Shown here: positions 1 to 7,789 of the stretch, piece by piece
Layout of the letters: each line of letters begins with the position of its first letter
Numbering within the stretch: the first letter of the stretch is position 1
Assembly: GCA_044356745.1 (NCBI GenBank)
Contig: JBIKVP010000029.1
Location: 1 to 22,705, forward strand
Direction: 5' to 3'
DNA from: JBIKVP01 sp044356745
Lineage (GTDB): Bacteria; Pseudomonadota; Alphaproteobacteria; Rhizobiales; Beijerinckiaceae
DNA: 22,705 bases
Program-made: the position numbers and the translations under genes
The notes under the pieces: generated by a model
The model's database searches: none
Seen by the model: only the letters and a program-made list of their open reading frames with translations
What the model was told of the DNA's origin: nothing

Positions 1-58
1 CGGTGCGGTGGCGTTTCAAAAGCTCCTGCCGTTGATCCGGTTCTAAAAGCGTACCCAT
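1..58 (-). CDS. Start of a truncated gene, possibly IS630-type transposase
   Basis: On the minus strand an ATG at 58-56 opens a frame that runs off the window edge: 19 codons reading MGTLLEPDQRQELLKRHRT. The pattern (short acidic start, then ELLKRHR) resembles the start of the helix-turn-helix region of some IS630-family transposases, in which a charged segment and a DRIK motif follow. That part lies outside the window, so the assignment is only a guess from the first residues. No good ribosome binding site is visible upstream of the ATG, and no terminal inverted repeat of an insertion sequence was identified in 59-120. It could equally be an unrelated gene or a chance open frame. Confidence 0.25.
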   Translation of the reverse strand, partial: MGTLLEPDQRQELLKRHRT

Positions 59-363
59 ACCAAATTGGAATCAAAACAACCTTAATAAAAAGATAACGCC
101 AACTCTTCACTCACGAGGGGTATAAATATAAAAAGAGGTGCGGGGCGTGCTGAAAATAACGCAATAAAATCAAATGGAGCTCAAAACCCGCACATTAGAC
201 TGAAATATTTGATTTTATTAAATATCTTTACGCCATCGCCGCCCACCATTTAATTGTATAACTTTACACAGTTTGAACATATCGTTTTCGCTCAAACGCA
301 TCAATTACACCTTACTTAATATTTGGTCTGATCTTATCAACTCCAACAAGTTTTGGTAATCGA
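59..363. other. Gene-free AT-rich stretch downstream of leuD
   Basis: About 305 bases with no convincing reading frame on either strand. It lies downstream of the minus-strand leuD and upstream of the truncated minus-strand gene at the edge. The only structure seen is a 13-bp perfect inverted repeat (163-175 and 207-219), listed separately. No clear GC-rich terminator hairpin with a T-tract was found for leuD. Confidence 0.6.
163..219. repeat. 13-bp perfect AT-rich inverted repeat
   Basis: AATAAAATCAAAT at 163-175 is perfectly mirrored by ATTTGATTTTATT at 207-219, with a 31-base spacer. The match stops at both ends of the arms. It lies 145 bases past the leuD stop, in leuD's direction of transcription. 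The stem is AT-rich and not followed by a clear T-tract, so a role as terminator is uncertain. It might also be a regulatory site for the gene starting at 58 or the remnant of a mobile element. Confidence 0.5.
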
Positions 364-969
364 TCAAGCCCACGGGCGCTGCTCTGCATTTTTCTCCTCG
401 AAGCTATTAATCGCTTCAGCTTTTTCAAGTGTGAGGCCAATATCATCAAGCCCGTTCAGTAAACAATGCTTACGAAAGGGATCAATCTCGAACGTGATTG
501 TGCCGCCATCTGGCCCTTTAATGGTTTGGCTCAGCAGATCAACTGTTAATGTAGCATTGGAGCCTCGTCGCGCATCATCAAGTAATTTCTCAAGATTTTC
601 TGATGAAACGACAATCGGCAAAATACCATTTTTAAAACAATTGTTATAAAAAATATCAGCAAAGCTTGTTGAAATGACACAACGAATACCAAAATCAAGC
701 AAAGCCCAAGGTGCATGCTCTCGGCTTGAACCGCAGCCAAAATTATCCCCTGCAACCAGTATCTGTGCATGGCGATATGCAGGCTTATTAAGCACAAAAT
801 CGGGGTTCTCCGCGCCATTATCTAAATATCGCATTTCGGCAAATAATCCTGAACCAAGTCCAGTGCGCTTGATGGTTTTCAGATACTGTTTAGGAATGAT
901 CATATCTGTATCGACATTGATCGTTTCCATAGGGGCTGCGACACCAGTAAGTATATCGAACTTTTGCAT
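364..969 (-). CDS. leuD: 3-isopropylmalate dehydratase small subunit (LeuD)
   Basis: With the large subunit LeuC, this protein forms isopropylmalate isomerase, which converts 2-isopropylmalate to 3-isopropylmalate in cytoplasmic leucine synthesis. The 201-residue length is normal for the bacterial small subunit. The start FDILTGVAAPMETINVDTDM and the motif GDNFGCGSSREHAPWAL at residues 74-90 are the family's swivel-domain signatures, and the tail with DPFRKHCLLNGLDDIGLTL is also typical. The ATG at 969 begins directly at the conserved N-terminus. The gene stands alone here: neither leuC nor leuB is in view, which fits the scattered leu genes of many alphaproteobacteria. The other-frame readings over this region are shadows. 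Confidence 0.96.
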   Translation of the reverse strand: MQKFDILTGVAAPMETINVDTDMIIPKQYLKTIKRTGLGSGLFAEMRYLDNGAENPDFVLNKPAYRHAQILVAGDNFGCGSSREHAPWALLDFGIRCVISTSFADIFYNNCFKNGILPIVVSSENLEKLLDDARRGSNATLTVDLLSQTIKGPDGGTITFEIDPFRKHCLLNGLDDIGLTLEKAEAINSFEEKNAEQRPWA

Positions 970-1312
970 TGTATCACCTGATTATAATTGTTTTAAAGCA
1001 CTTTAAGCGAGAGTGACATTTAGTGCTGCGTAACAACATGCAAAAAAAAGAGCAAGGGCACATGTCTTCTTTTATGAAAAGTAAACAAACCCGTCCGCCC
1101 TCCTTTAATATCTCCGAGATGTATCAAAAGCGAAAAATAAAACGCAACATATTGAAAAAATAAGTATATTCGCTTTTTGTTCTTGACTGATTAACGGCTC
1201 CGTAACCTCAATTGATTAGTTTTGTAGGGTGTTGCGTCCGTGCCACGTGGTAAAAAGTCTCTGAAGGAGGCTTGTGTGGCGCGATGGATAGCGTTGGTCA
1301 AAGGAGCGTACC
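970..1312. other. Divergent intergenic region between leuD and the carboxypeptidase gene
   Basis: A 343-base region that must hold the promoters of leuD (minus) and of the carboxypeptidase gene (plus). No large reading frame is present. Seen in it are a CtrA-like paired motif at 1191-1206 and a strong Shine-Dalgarno sequence AAGGAGG at 1264-1270. The latter serves no long gene directly; see the upstream reading frame at 1276-1362. No well-spaced sigma-70 promoter could be assigned by eye. Confidence 0.6.
1191..1206 (+). promoter_or_regulatory. Possible CtrA-like binding site
   Basis: TTAACGGCTCCGTAAC has the layout TTAA-N7-GTAAC. This is one base away from the alphaproteobacterial CtrA consensus TTAA-N7-TTAA(C). 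It lies about 107 bases before the carboxypeptidase start, a cell-wall gene for which cell-cycle control would make sense. A TTGACT sequence at 1183-1188 sits just upstream but has no good partner -10 box. The match is a short motif in AT-rich DNA, so chance is a real alternative. Confidence 0.25.
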
Positions 1313-1362
1313 ATGGCGTCAGTGTTGAGTGTGTCGCGTTTGCGTCAAATTGTGAAAAATAA
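1276..1362 (+). other. Short upstream reading frame overlapping the carboxypeptidase start
   Basis: A GTG at 1276-1278 lies five bases after a near-perfect Shine-Dalgarno sequence, AAGGAGG (1264-1270). It opens a 28-codon frame that ends at TAA 1360-1362, inside the carboxypeptidase gene in another frame. An alternative frame from TTG 1272 or ATG 1284 also ends just past the main start. The main gene has its own AAAGGAG at 1300-1306, six bases before its ATG. The strong unused ribosome site could mean a leader peptide or translational coupling, or may be fortuitous. Confidence 0.3.
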
Positions 1363-3010
1363 TTTTGGAGCAGGAAGTTTCATCGCTTTAGGCGTAACAG
1401 GCTTTGTGGTTGCAGCGGTACTTGTCACAACAACCCCTGCCGAAGCGCGCAAGCGACGCGGTGGTGGCTATGCTCCACCTCACGCAGCAATGGTCATTGA
1501 TGCAAAAACAGGTCGCACATTACACGCTGTTAATGAAGATGCATTGCGCCACCCTGCATCAATTACAAAAGTAATGACGCTTTATATGTTATTTGAACAG
1601 ATCGAAAAAGGTCGATTTTCGCTTCAAACACCGCTTCGCGTTTCAGCAAATGCAGCACGTCAAGCCCCATCAAAAATAGGCTTTAGTGCTGGTGATAACA
1701 TTGTAGTTGAAGATGCTATCAAAGCACTTATAACAAAATCGGCAAACGATGTCGCCGTTGTTGTGGCAGAAAATATTAGTGGTACAGAGGAAGCTTTTAG
1801 CGAACAAATGACACGCAAAGCCCGCTCATTGGGTATGACGCGTACAACATTTCGTAATGCATCCGGTTTGCCTGATTTGCGTCAAGTGACCACTGCACGT
1901 GATCTCATTACATTAGGTCGTGCCTTACAAGAACATTTTCCGCTTTATTATCACTATTTCGGAACGCGTTCTTTTCACTACGCAGGTTCAACATATCGCA
2001 ATCATAACAAACTGCTTGGACGCATTGAAGGTGTAGACGGTATTAAAACTGGATTTACACGCATGTCTGGTTTTAATTTACTCACATCAGCGCGTGATGA
2101 AAATCGTCATGTGATTGGGGTTGTATTAGGTGGTCGCTCAGGGGCATCTCGTGATCGCGCAATGGCTTCATTGATTGAAGAGCAAATGCCGCGTGCTTAC
2201 GCAGGAGCAAGAACAATTGCACCAGTCGTTGCTAGAGCATCATTAGAGCGTACACGTCCGGCCGTAATTTCGGCTATACCAACACGTAATTCAGACAACG
2301 CAATGGATACAACTCCGGCGAACAGTTCACCTTTAGCAAGTGCAAGCCTTGCACGTCTTGCGCCATTGGCCAGTCGCCCGCAACCCCTGCCAGAACCACG
2401 TGAGACCGCGCTTAGTGATGATACGTCGCCACGTGAGCCTGCACCGCGCCCTGTTCAAGTGGCATCTGTTGCATCAGCTGCTTCAATTGTTTCAGCAGCC
2501 AATGCGGCACCTTTACCTGCATCAACGTCAACGCCATCACCATTTCGCTGGGTTACAGGAGCGCAAGCCGTTGTGAAAACGTCAGCTCTTTCAGGCCCCC
2601 TCCCCCCAATGCCAACTGCGCAAGCCCCCCAACCTCACCCTACCCGTATTGCACTGGCTCACAAAGCTGATGTTGATGTAGCAACAACATCAAGTCTTAT
2701 CCGCGCTGTTGAAAAGCCTGCTCCTAAAGCAGAATCGACTCAAACGCGCACATCATCATCACGCTCAAACTGGTTGATACAGCTTGGAGCCACGGATGAA
2801 GAAGAAAAAGCGCGGGCAATTTTATCACGTGCACGTGAGCAGGGTCGTTCTGTACTTAAACAGGCAGAAGGATTCACAGAAAAAGTAAATAAAGATGGCA
2901 CAACGCTTTATCGTGCGCGTTTCAGTGGTTTTGATGAACCTAATGAAGCACAGGCTGCCTGTAAGTCTCTTAAAAGAAATGGATTTTCCTGTTTTGCTAC
3001 AAGGGGATAA
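1313..3010 (+). CDS. D-alanyl-D-alanine carboxypeptidase (peptidase S11) with C-terminal SPOR domain
   Basis: A low-molecular-weight penicillin-binding protein that trims the terminal D-alanine from peptidoglycan stem peptides in the periplasm. The 565-residue protein has a hydrophobic N-terminal segment (about 22-43, ending TPAEA), consistent with a signal peptide or anchor. The S11 catalytic domain follows, with the active-site SITK (Ser83, Lys86), SAN at 143-145 and KTG at 245-247. A low-complexity Ala/Pro/Ser linker spans roughly 300-480. The last ~80 residues (from SNWLIQLGA) look like a SPOR domain, which in other proteins binds denuded septal glycan. This suggests a role in division or the septal wall. 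The ATG at 1313 is preceded by AAAGGAG at six bases, and a stop lies upstream in frame. It converges with the J-domain gene. Confidence 0.93.
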   Translation: MASVLSVSRLRQIVKNNFGAGSFIALGVTGFVVAAVLVTTTPAEARKRRGGGYAPPHAAMVIDAKTGRTLHAVNEDALRHPASITKVMTLYMLFEQIEKGRFSLQTPLRVSANAARQAPSKIGFSAGDNIVVEDAIKALITKSANDVAVVVAENISGTEEAFSEQMTRKARSLGMTRTTFRNASGLPDLRQVTTARDLITLGRALQEHFPLYYHYFGTRSFHYAGSTYRNHNKLLGRIEGVDGIKTGFTRMSGFNLLTSARDENRHVIGVVLGGRSGASRDRAMASLIEEQMPRAYAGARTIAPVVARASLERTRPAVISAIPTRNSDNAMDTTPANSSPLASASLARLAPLASRPQPLPEPRETALSDDTSPREPAPRPVQVASVASAASIVSAANAAPLPASTSTPSPFRWVTGAQAVVKTSALSGPLPPMPTAQAPQPHPTRIALAHKADVDVATTSSLIRAVEKPAPKAESTQTRTSSSRSNWLIQLGATDEEEKARAILSRAREQGRSVLKQAEGFTEKVNKDGTTLYRARFSGFDEPNEAQAACKSLKRNGFSCFATRG

Positions 3011-3095
3011 GTCCAAAATGTTCAAAATAAGTTGAGGGTTAAATATCCTGCGTCTTAACGATTGTAAATAGTTTATCTATTGCGTCTGTATGCGT

Positions 3096-3824
3096 TTAGT
3101 TGTGTTTGGAGTGTTGAGTATGTTTCGTCACAATAATCTTGATAATGATGTCGCGGGCTTGATTGATACGGCTAGCGATCCATGTCGATCCACCTTGATC
3201 GGGATGGAGTTTCTTCATCAGCAAACGGTGCACGCGTCGAACGTCAGTCTCACCAGCCTCCGGCGTAAGACCCAAGATATCGTAGGCCTCTTGTTCGCTC
3301 ATCGCGCCCGTTTCAGATTCCGTGCGCGTCCCCGCGTCCGTGTGCGTCTTCAAGTTTTCGCGCCATCGGGGAAAGCAGCGATCCAGATACGCCTCGGCTA
3401 GATGCATTGATGCACTATCTTGCTCTGTGTAAAAACCACACCACTGAGCTAAATCTGTATCGTTGACTTGTGTTATATCATGAGATTGGTGTTGTGGATC
3501 GACGATTGTTCCAGAAAACGCACCACTTTTATGCACTATTTCAAGAACGACATAGCGGGATATGAAGCGCGACGTGCCTTTACGTCTTGGCGTAATGAGA
3601 CGCGAAGGATCACTTTGCGCTAGCTGACGGACAAGCACTATCATCGCAAGTGAACCAATCATTAATGGAAAATTTGATCGCCACAGGAAAATGAGTGCAA
3701 GGACACCCAAAAATATCATCGAAAGGCGTGTTGACCAAATTACAAGTGTCTTTGGGTGCGCGCCGCGTAAAAACACCATAGCTGCCCATATAACCGCAAC
3801 AATCGCTAAACCATACCAGAACAT
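3096..3824 (-). CDS. Membrane-anchored J-domain (DnaJ-like) protein
   Basis: A 242-residue protein with about three hydrophobic segments near the N-terminus (roughly 3-20, 33-49 and 52-67), a middle soluble region, and a C-terminal J domain. The J domain runs from about 176 (EQEAYDILGLTPEA) and includes the diagnostic HPD at 207-209 in MKKLHPDQGG. J domains stimulate the ATPase of DnaK-type Hsp70 chaperones. The topology, with membrane segments first and the J domain last, recalls the TIM14/Pam18-like and DjlA-like classes common in alphaproteobacteria, rather than classical DnaJ, whose J domain is N-terminal. The specific client is unknown. It is divergent from panC with 121 bases between them, and convergent with the carboxypeptidase gene. 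Confidence 0.88.
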   Translation of the reverse strand: MFWYGLAIVAVIWAAMVFLRGAHPKTLVIWSTRLSMIFLGVLALIFLWRSNFPLMIGSLAMIVLVRQLAQSDPSRLITPRRKGTSRFISRYVVLEIVHKSGAFSGTIVDPQHQSHDITQVNDTDLAQWCGFYTEQDSASMHLAEAYLDRCFPRWRENLKTHTDAGTRTESETGAMSEQEAYDILGLTPEAGETDVRRVHRLLMKKLHPDQGGSTWIASRINQARDIIIKIIVTKHTQHSKHN

Positions 3825-3945
3825 GTGACCTCATCGACAGTTGAATCATTTTTTTATTATAATCTTTAAAACATAGGCTGATTTGCTTGTGATTGCCATA
3901 ACACTGCGTAAAAGTGCCGCTATAAGATAGTTAGGTAGGCTTGTT

Positions 3946-4839
3946 ATGAACACCATACAGTTTATTCGTGGAGCGCGCATGTTGCGCGAGACGGTTGCGC
4001 AATGGCGTAATGTCAATCAGACGGTTGCACTTGTTCCAACGATGGGTGCACTTCACAAAGGGCATATCTCACTTATCAATACTGCACGTAAGCAAGCTCA
4101 AAAGGTCATTGTCTCAATTTTTGTCAATCCTATGCAGTTTGGCCCTCATGAAGATTTCAGCCGCTATCCGCGCTCCTTAGAACAAGATCGTGATATGCTC
4201 GCCAATGCTGGGGTCGACGTGCTTTATGCGCCTGATCTGATTGAAATGTATCCGCAAGGCTTTGCAACGTCAGTGAATATGAAAGGCCCTGCTCTCGCCA
4301 ATCTTGAAGACGCTTTTCGCCCCACACATTTCCAAGGCGTTGCAACTGTTGTCTCTAAACTTCTCTTGCAATCACTCCCCAATTATGGGGTTTTTGGTGA
4401 AAAAGATTATCAGCAACTTCTCGTGATAAAGCGATTAGTTGCTGATCTTGATATTCCCGTGCAGATCATAGCATCCGAGACCGCGCGTATGCCAAATGGC
4501 TTAGCACTCTCATCGCGCAATCAATATTTATCAATGACGGAACGCAATCAAGCCCCCCTACTTTTTGATGTGCTCTATAATACGGCTTGTATGATTAAAC
4601 GGGGAATGTCTGTTCAACAGGCATTAAGCGGCGGCAAACGCGAACTGCAGAATATTGGTTTTGACCTTGATTATCTTGAAGCACGTCATACCCAAACACT
4701 TGCCCCAACACACAACACTCAAGAACCTTTAGTCCTTCTTGCGGCTGCACGTCTTGGACAAACACGTTTGATTGATAATCTGATGTTAGAGCGCGTTAAT
4801 CCCGATCAACCACCCTCATCGTTAATAAAATCAATGTAG
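3946..4839 (+). CDS. panC: Pantothenate synthetase (pantoate--beta-alanine ligase)
   Basis: Joins pantoate and beta-alanine using ATP, the last step of pantothenate (vitamin B5) synthesis in the cytoplasm. The 297-residue length is slightly above the usual ~280. The nucleotide-binding motif VPTMGALHKGH (residues 30-40) has the HIGH-type His37/His40. IFVNPMQFG follows at about 58-66, FRPTHFQGVATVV at about 124-136, GEKDYQQL at 151-158 and LSSRNQYL at 188-195. All are family signatures. The common RPGHF element reads RPTHF here. panB, often adjacent, is not in the window. The ATG is preceded by AGGTAGG-like purines about ten bases upstream. The next gene follows on the same strand after about 93 bases. 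Confidence 0.96.
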   Translation: MNTIQFIRGARMLRETVAQWRNVNQTVALVPTMGALHKGHISLINTARKQAQKVIVSIFVNPMQFGPHEDFSRYPRSLEQDRDMLANAGVDVLYAPDLIEMYPQGFATSVNMKGPALANLEDAFRPTHFQGVATVVSKLLLQSLPNYGVFGEKDYQQLLVIKRLVADLDIPVQIIASETARMPNGLALSSRNQYLSMTERNQAPLLFDVLYNTACMIKRGMSVQQALSGGKRELQNIGFDLDYLEARHTQTLAPTHNTQEPLVLLAAARLGQTRLIDNLMLERVNPDQPPSSLIKSM

Positions 4840-4932
4840 GCTTTGAACCAATCGTTTTTATTTCTCGTATATAAAGTTCTTCTAGGTCATCGCTGCTTGA
4901 TAACCGTCTCATTGATTTTTAGGGAGTGTCTC

Positions 4933-5352
4933 ATGACAAAAGTAGGTTTAAGCATGCGCCATGTTGCTCTTGCCGTTGCAGTTGCGACAAGCATGGATGC
5001 ATTTGCAACAAAAGCACTGGCGAGCTCTGAAGAGTTGTTGTCAGCATCCCAAATACGTGAAAAAGTAGTGGGCAAGCGCATTTATCTTGCCACACCTCTA
5101 GGCGGCGAATTCCCACTTTACTATCGCACGGACGGCCAAGTTGATGGTTCAGGCGAAGCACTGGGCATTGGTAAGTGGGTGCGACCTACAGACAAGGGAC
5201 GTTGGTGGATCAGCTCAAATCAACTCTGCCAAAAGTGGCAGACATGGTATGATGGCAAGCCTATGTGCTTTACATTGCGAAAAATAACCGATGATCGCCT
5301 TGCTTGGACGCAGGACAACGGAGATAAAGGCACAGCGCGTATTGGCAAGTAA
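4933..5352 (+). CDS. Small secreted protein of unknown function
   Basis: A 139-residue protein when started at the ATG 4933, which has AGGGAG at 4921-4926. A longer frame from TTG 4843 lacks this support and would put the signal peptide internally. Residues 1-31 (MTKVGLSMRHVALAVAVATS...TKALAS) look like a cleavable Sec signal peptide. The mature part holds GKRIYLATPLGGEFPLYY and a C-terminal block with two cysteines (SSNQLCQKWQTWYDGKPMCF) that probably pair as a disulfide. The pattern recalls small periplasmic proteins of the DUF995 type found in Rhizobiales, but this is only a resemblance. No enzymatic motif is seen. It is followed immediately by a 22-bp palindrome. Confidence 0.75.
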   Translation: MTKVGLSMRHVALAVAVATSMDAFATKALASSEELLSASQIREKVVGKRIYLATPLGGEFPLYYRTDGQVDGSGEALGIGKWVRPTDKGRWWISSNQLCQKWQTWYDGKPMCFTLRKITDDRLAWTQDNGDKGTARIGK

Positions 5353-5374
5353 GTGTTATAACGCGTTATAACAC
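5353..5374. repeat. 22-bp perfect palindrome between convergent genes
   Basis: Directly after the TAA stop at 5350-5352, the arm GTGTTATAAC, centre GC, and arm GTTATAACAC make a perfect 22-bp palindrome. It also contains GTTATAAC twice as a direct repeat. It lies between the small secreted protein (plus) and the chemoreceptor (minus), which ends 20 bases away. There is no T-tract on either side and the stem is AT-rich, so it is not a textbook terminator. It could be a bidirectional terminator of weak type or a protein-binding site. Confidence 0.7.
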
Positions 5375-5393
5375 CAATCATGGAGGACTAAGG

Positions 5394-7097
5394 TCAAGCC
5401 ATAGCCCTTACATCTTTCAAGAAATCATCTACTCTTTGATTTACATTTGATGTTTCTGATAAGATATTCCCAGACTCGTTTTGAACGAATTCCGCAACTT
5501 GTCCTGTCTCAATCGCAGAATGCAGTAAGCGCTCCATTTTATCTTTGACGTGTGCGACCCCTTGGTTTGCACGAACGGCACCGTTAGCAATCTCATTCGT
5601 CGCTGCTGATTGTTCTTCAATTGCGGAGGCCATTTGCAATGACATGCTTTGCACAAGATTAATTGACTCCGTCACATCTGTGATGGTTTTAAAGACCTTA
5701 GAATAAATTGCTTGCATTTCAGATATACGTTGAGAAATTTCAACAGTCGCTTTTTCAGTTTGATTTGAAAGATTTTTCACCTCAGCTGCTACAACACTAA
5801 ACCCGCGCCCACTCTCACCAGCACGCGCCGCTTCAATCGTTGCGTTGAGTGCGAGAAGATTTGTTTGTTGCGCAATGCCTTGAATGAGACCCACTATAGA
5901 TGAAATTTGTTGCACAGCATTAGCCAGTTCATCGACAGCAGATACCGCCGATTGTGTTTGTTGTGTCGTATCACCCACAATATTACTTGTTTTAGTCACT
6001 TTTTCTGCCATTTCACCAATTGTAACGGCCATTTGCTCAGATGCAGACGCAACGACTTGCACGCCCTCTGACGCTAATTTAACGGCCTCAGTCGTTTCAT
6101 CCACCTCTTGACGGGTATGGGAAGTTGTTTGGGTTAATACGAAAGAGTTGTCTGCCATTCTTGTTGCTGAATCCTGCAACTTGTGAGCAATCATTTTAAC
6201 AGACTCATCTAAAGACGATGCAAGCGTATGGAGTTCGTAGCTCCTGCTTTGTCTATTTTTGTCTTCTTGTTGCGTACGTTCCTGCTCAAGGTGTTTTATC
6301 TGACGCATATTATCACGAAAAATGGCAACAGATTGTGACATCCGACCAATCTCGTCTTTTCGTTCCTGACCGTTAATGGTGACATCAAGCTCACCAGAAC
6401 ATAATCTTTTCATGCATCGCGTCAGTGCTTCGATAGGGCGATAAACAGACATTGTTAAATAAATGATGAGCGGAAAAGTAAACATTAAAACTGCTAAAAC
6501 ACCATACATAATAATCTGACGATTCTTTTGCGCGGTTTGTGAAACTTGATTTGCAAAAACATCGGTTTCATTGATTGTTTCAGCTGTTATTTTATCAATC
6601 TGCGCGCGGACATCAGCGATAAGCGCTTCAGCTTCACCGATCATCATAACAGCCATACTAGCCTGAATTTTTCCCATTTCTATTGTGCTGTCGACAACGT
6701 TGCCATAACGCAGCATTTTCTCATTAACAGATTTTATTTGATCTTTGTGATGAGCATCAAGATCATCTAGTTCGTTGATCTTAGCCACCGCATCGTTGAC
6801 CATTTTCTCATGATTTTTCATCTCGCCTTCAACTTTGCGCAGCAGATCACCTTCTACGCCACTGTTGAGCCAAGAAAGATAACGAAACAAAGCAATTTGG
6901 GTATCAGCAACATGTGCAAGTAGTGTCTCAACCTGATTGCGTTTTCGCAAGACTGAGGATGTCAATTTCTCAACACCCTGTGTTGTTTGAGATATAACAT
7001 TGAAACTTTGGTAGCTCACTAATATGAGACATCCAATTAATATAATAGGTGCGATAAATGATTTTATTTTAATAGATACGTCATTAATGTAAAACAT
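5394..7097 (-). CDS. Methyl-accepting chemotaxis protein (transmembrane chemoreceptor)
   Basis: A 567-residue inner-membrane receptor that signals to CheA/CheW. The ATG at 7097 is chosen because AGAGGAA lies at 7101-7107; a GTG frame from 7136 extends past this site without support. TM1 is about residues 12-30. A periplasmic mainly helical region (about 31-190, with KRNQVETLLAHVADTQ) resembles four-helix-bundle MCP sensors. TM2 is about 194-218, and a HAMP domain with YRPIEALTR runs about 216-270. The signalling domain has the highly conserved hairpin tip around QQTNLLALNATIEAARAG at 411-428. No C-terminal CheR-binding pentapeptide is present (it ends DVRAMA). It lies 49 bases after the secreted Cache-like gene on the same strand, so the two are probably co-transcribed. 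No che genes are in view. Confidence 0.95.
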   Translation of the reverse strand: MFYINDVSIKIKSFIAPIILIGCLILVSYQSFNVISQTTQGVEKLTSSVLRKRNQVETLLAHVADTQIALFRYLSWLNSGVEGDLLRKVEGEMKNHEKMVNDAVAKINELDDLDAHHKDQIKSVNEKMLRYGNVVDSTIEMGKIQASMAVMMIGEAEALIADVRAQIDKITAETINETDVFANQVSQTAQKNRQIIMYGVLAVLMFTFPLIIYLTMSVYRPIEALTRCMKRLCSGELDVTINGQERKDEIGRMSQSVAIFRDNMRQIKHLEQERTQQEDKNRQSRSYELHTLASSLDESVKMIAHKLQDSATRMADNSFVLTQTTSHTRQEVDETTEAVKLASEGVQVVASASEQMAVTIGEMAEKVTKTSNIVGDTTQQTQSAVSAVDELANAVQQISSIVGLIQGIAQQTNLLALNATIEAARAGESGRGFSVVAAEVKNLSNQTEKATVEISQRISEMQAIYSKVFKTITDVTESINLVQSMSLQMASAIEEQSAATNEIANGAVRANQGVAHVKDKMERLLHSAIETGQVAEFVQNESGNILSETSNVNQRVDDFLKDVRAMA

Positions 7098-7146
7098 TTT
7101 TTCCTCTAGTTTATATGTATTTTTTATATTTCGCACCTAAAAATTA

Positions 7147-7596
7147 TTACTGTCTGTAAACACCTACACCAAGCATATAGTCACCCATTCTTTCAACGTA
7201 ACTTGATTTTGGCTCAATTTTCTTTGTCACAGGGTTAGGCCACATATAGTCAACCCAACCGGATTTTGGCCCTTGGGCAACAGCGATGAGCTCTTTAATA
7301 AGGAATTTGCCGTTCTGATCTTTTAATTCGATAAGATTTTTACCAACTAATGCGGCATTTGCACCGTGTGCAACATTGGTTCCATCAAATTTATAAATGA
7401 ATGGATATAAGTCACGATCAACGAATTTTTTGTCTGTAACTTTTGCAAATGTGGCCTCTGCACCTTCTTTAGCAAAAGTCGCTTGTACAGATTTCACCAT
7501 GGCGACGGCTTCATCGCGGCTACCATATTCATTTGCAAGAACCGGCACTGTCGTCATCATAACAAAGCATGAAGCAATAAACGCTCTTCTTAACAT
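7147..7596 (-). CDS. Secreted single-Cache-like sensory protein
   Basis: A 149-residue protein with an N-terminal signal peptide (MLRRAFIASCFVMMTTVPVLA, cleavage near residue 21) and a compact mature domain. The mature sequence (EAVAMVKSVQATFAKEGAEA, YPFIYKFDGTNVAHGANAALVGKNLIE, GWVDYMWPNPVTKKIEPKSSYVERMGDYMLGVGVY) matches the pattern of single Cache domains, which bind small ligands in the periplasm. There is no membrane anchor or signalling domain, so it would act as a soluble periplasmic module. The strong AAAGGAGTT just before the ATG at 7596 supports the start. It is the first gene of an apparent two-gene unit with the chemoreceptor downstream, which suggests it may present a ligand to that receptor. 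That partnership is inferred from position only. Confidence 0.85.
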   Translation of the reverse strand: MLRRAFIASCFVMMTTVPVLANEYGSRDEAVAMVKSVQATFAKEGAEATFAKVTDKKFVDRDLYPFIYKFDGTNVAHGANAALVGKNLIELKDQNGKFLIKELIAVAQGPKSGWVDYMWPNPVTKKIEPKSSYVERMGDYMLGVGVYRQ

Positions 7597-7789
7597 GAAA
7601 TAACTCCTTTAGAAAAACCCCGTTTTTAACAGGCAAATGAAGCATATGAGACATTCGTTTATTTTCGGTGGACAGGGTTAGGAGCCATTCATGTGTTTTA
7701 AAGAAATGAATGATCACAAGCAGGCCGCTTGCCCTTGTGTTTTGTTGTGATCTCTTTTAATTCCTCTTTTTGGGATGGAAGAGGTTTTC

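Noticed and set aside
353..1006. Open frames on the plus strand and a second minus frame across leuD
   Set aside because: They are shadows of leuD, whose frame carries clear family motifs; the others show no recognisable features.
4843..4932. N-terminal extension of the small secreted protein from a TTG codon
   Set aside because: The ATG at 4933 has a good ribosome site and places a signal peptide right at the N-terminus. The extension has no such support.
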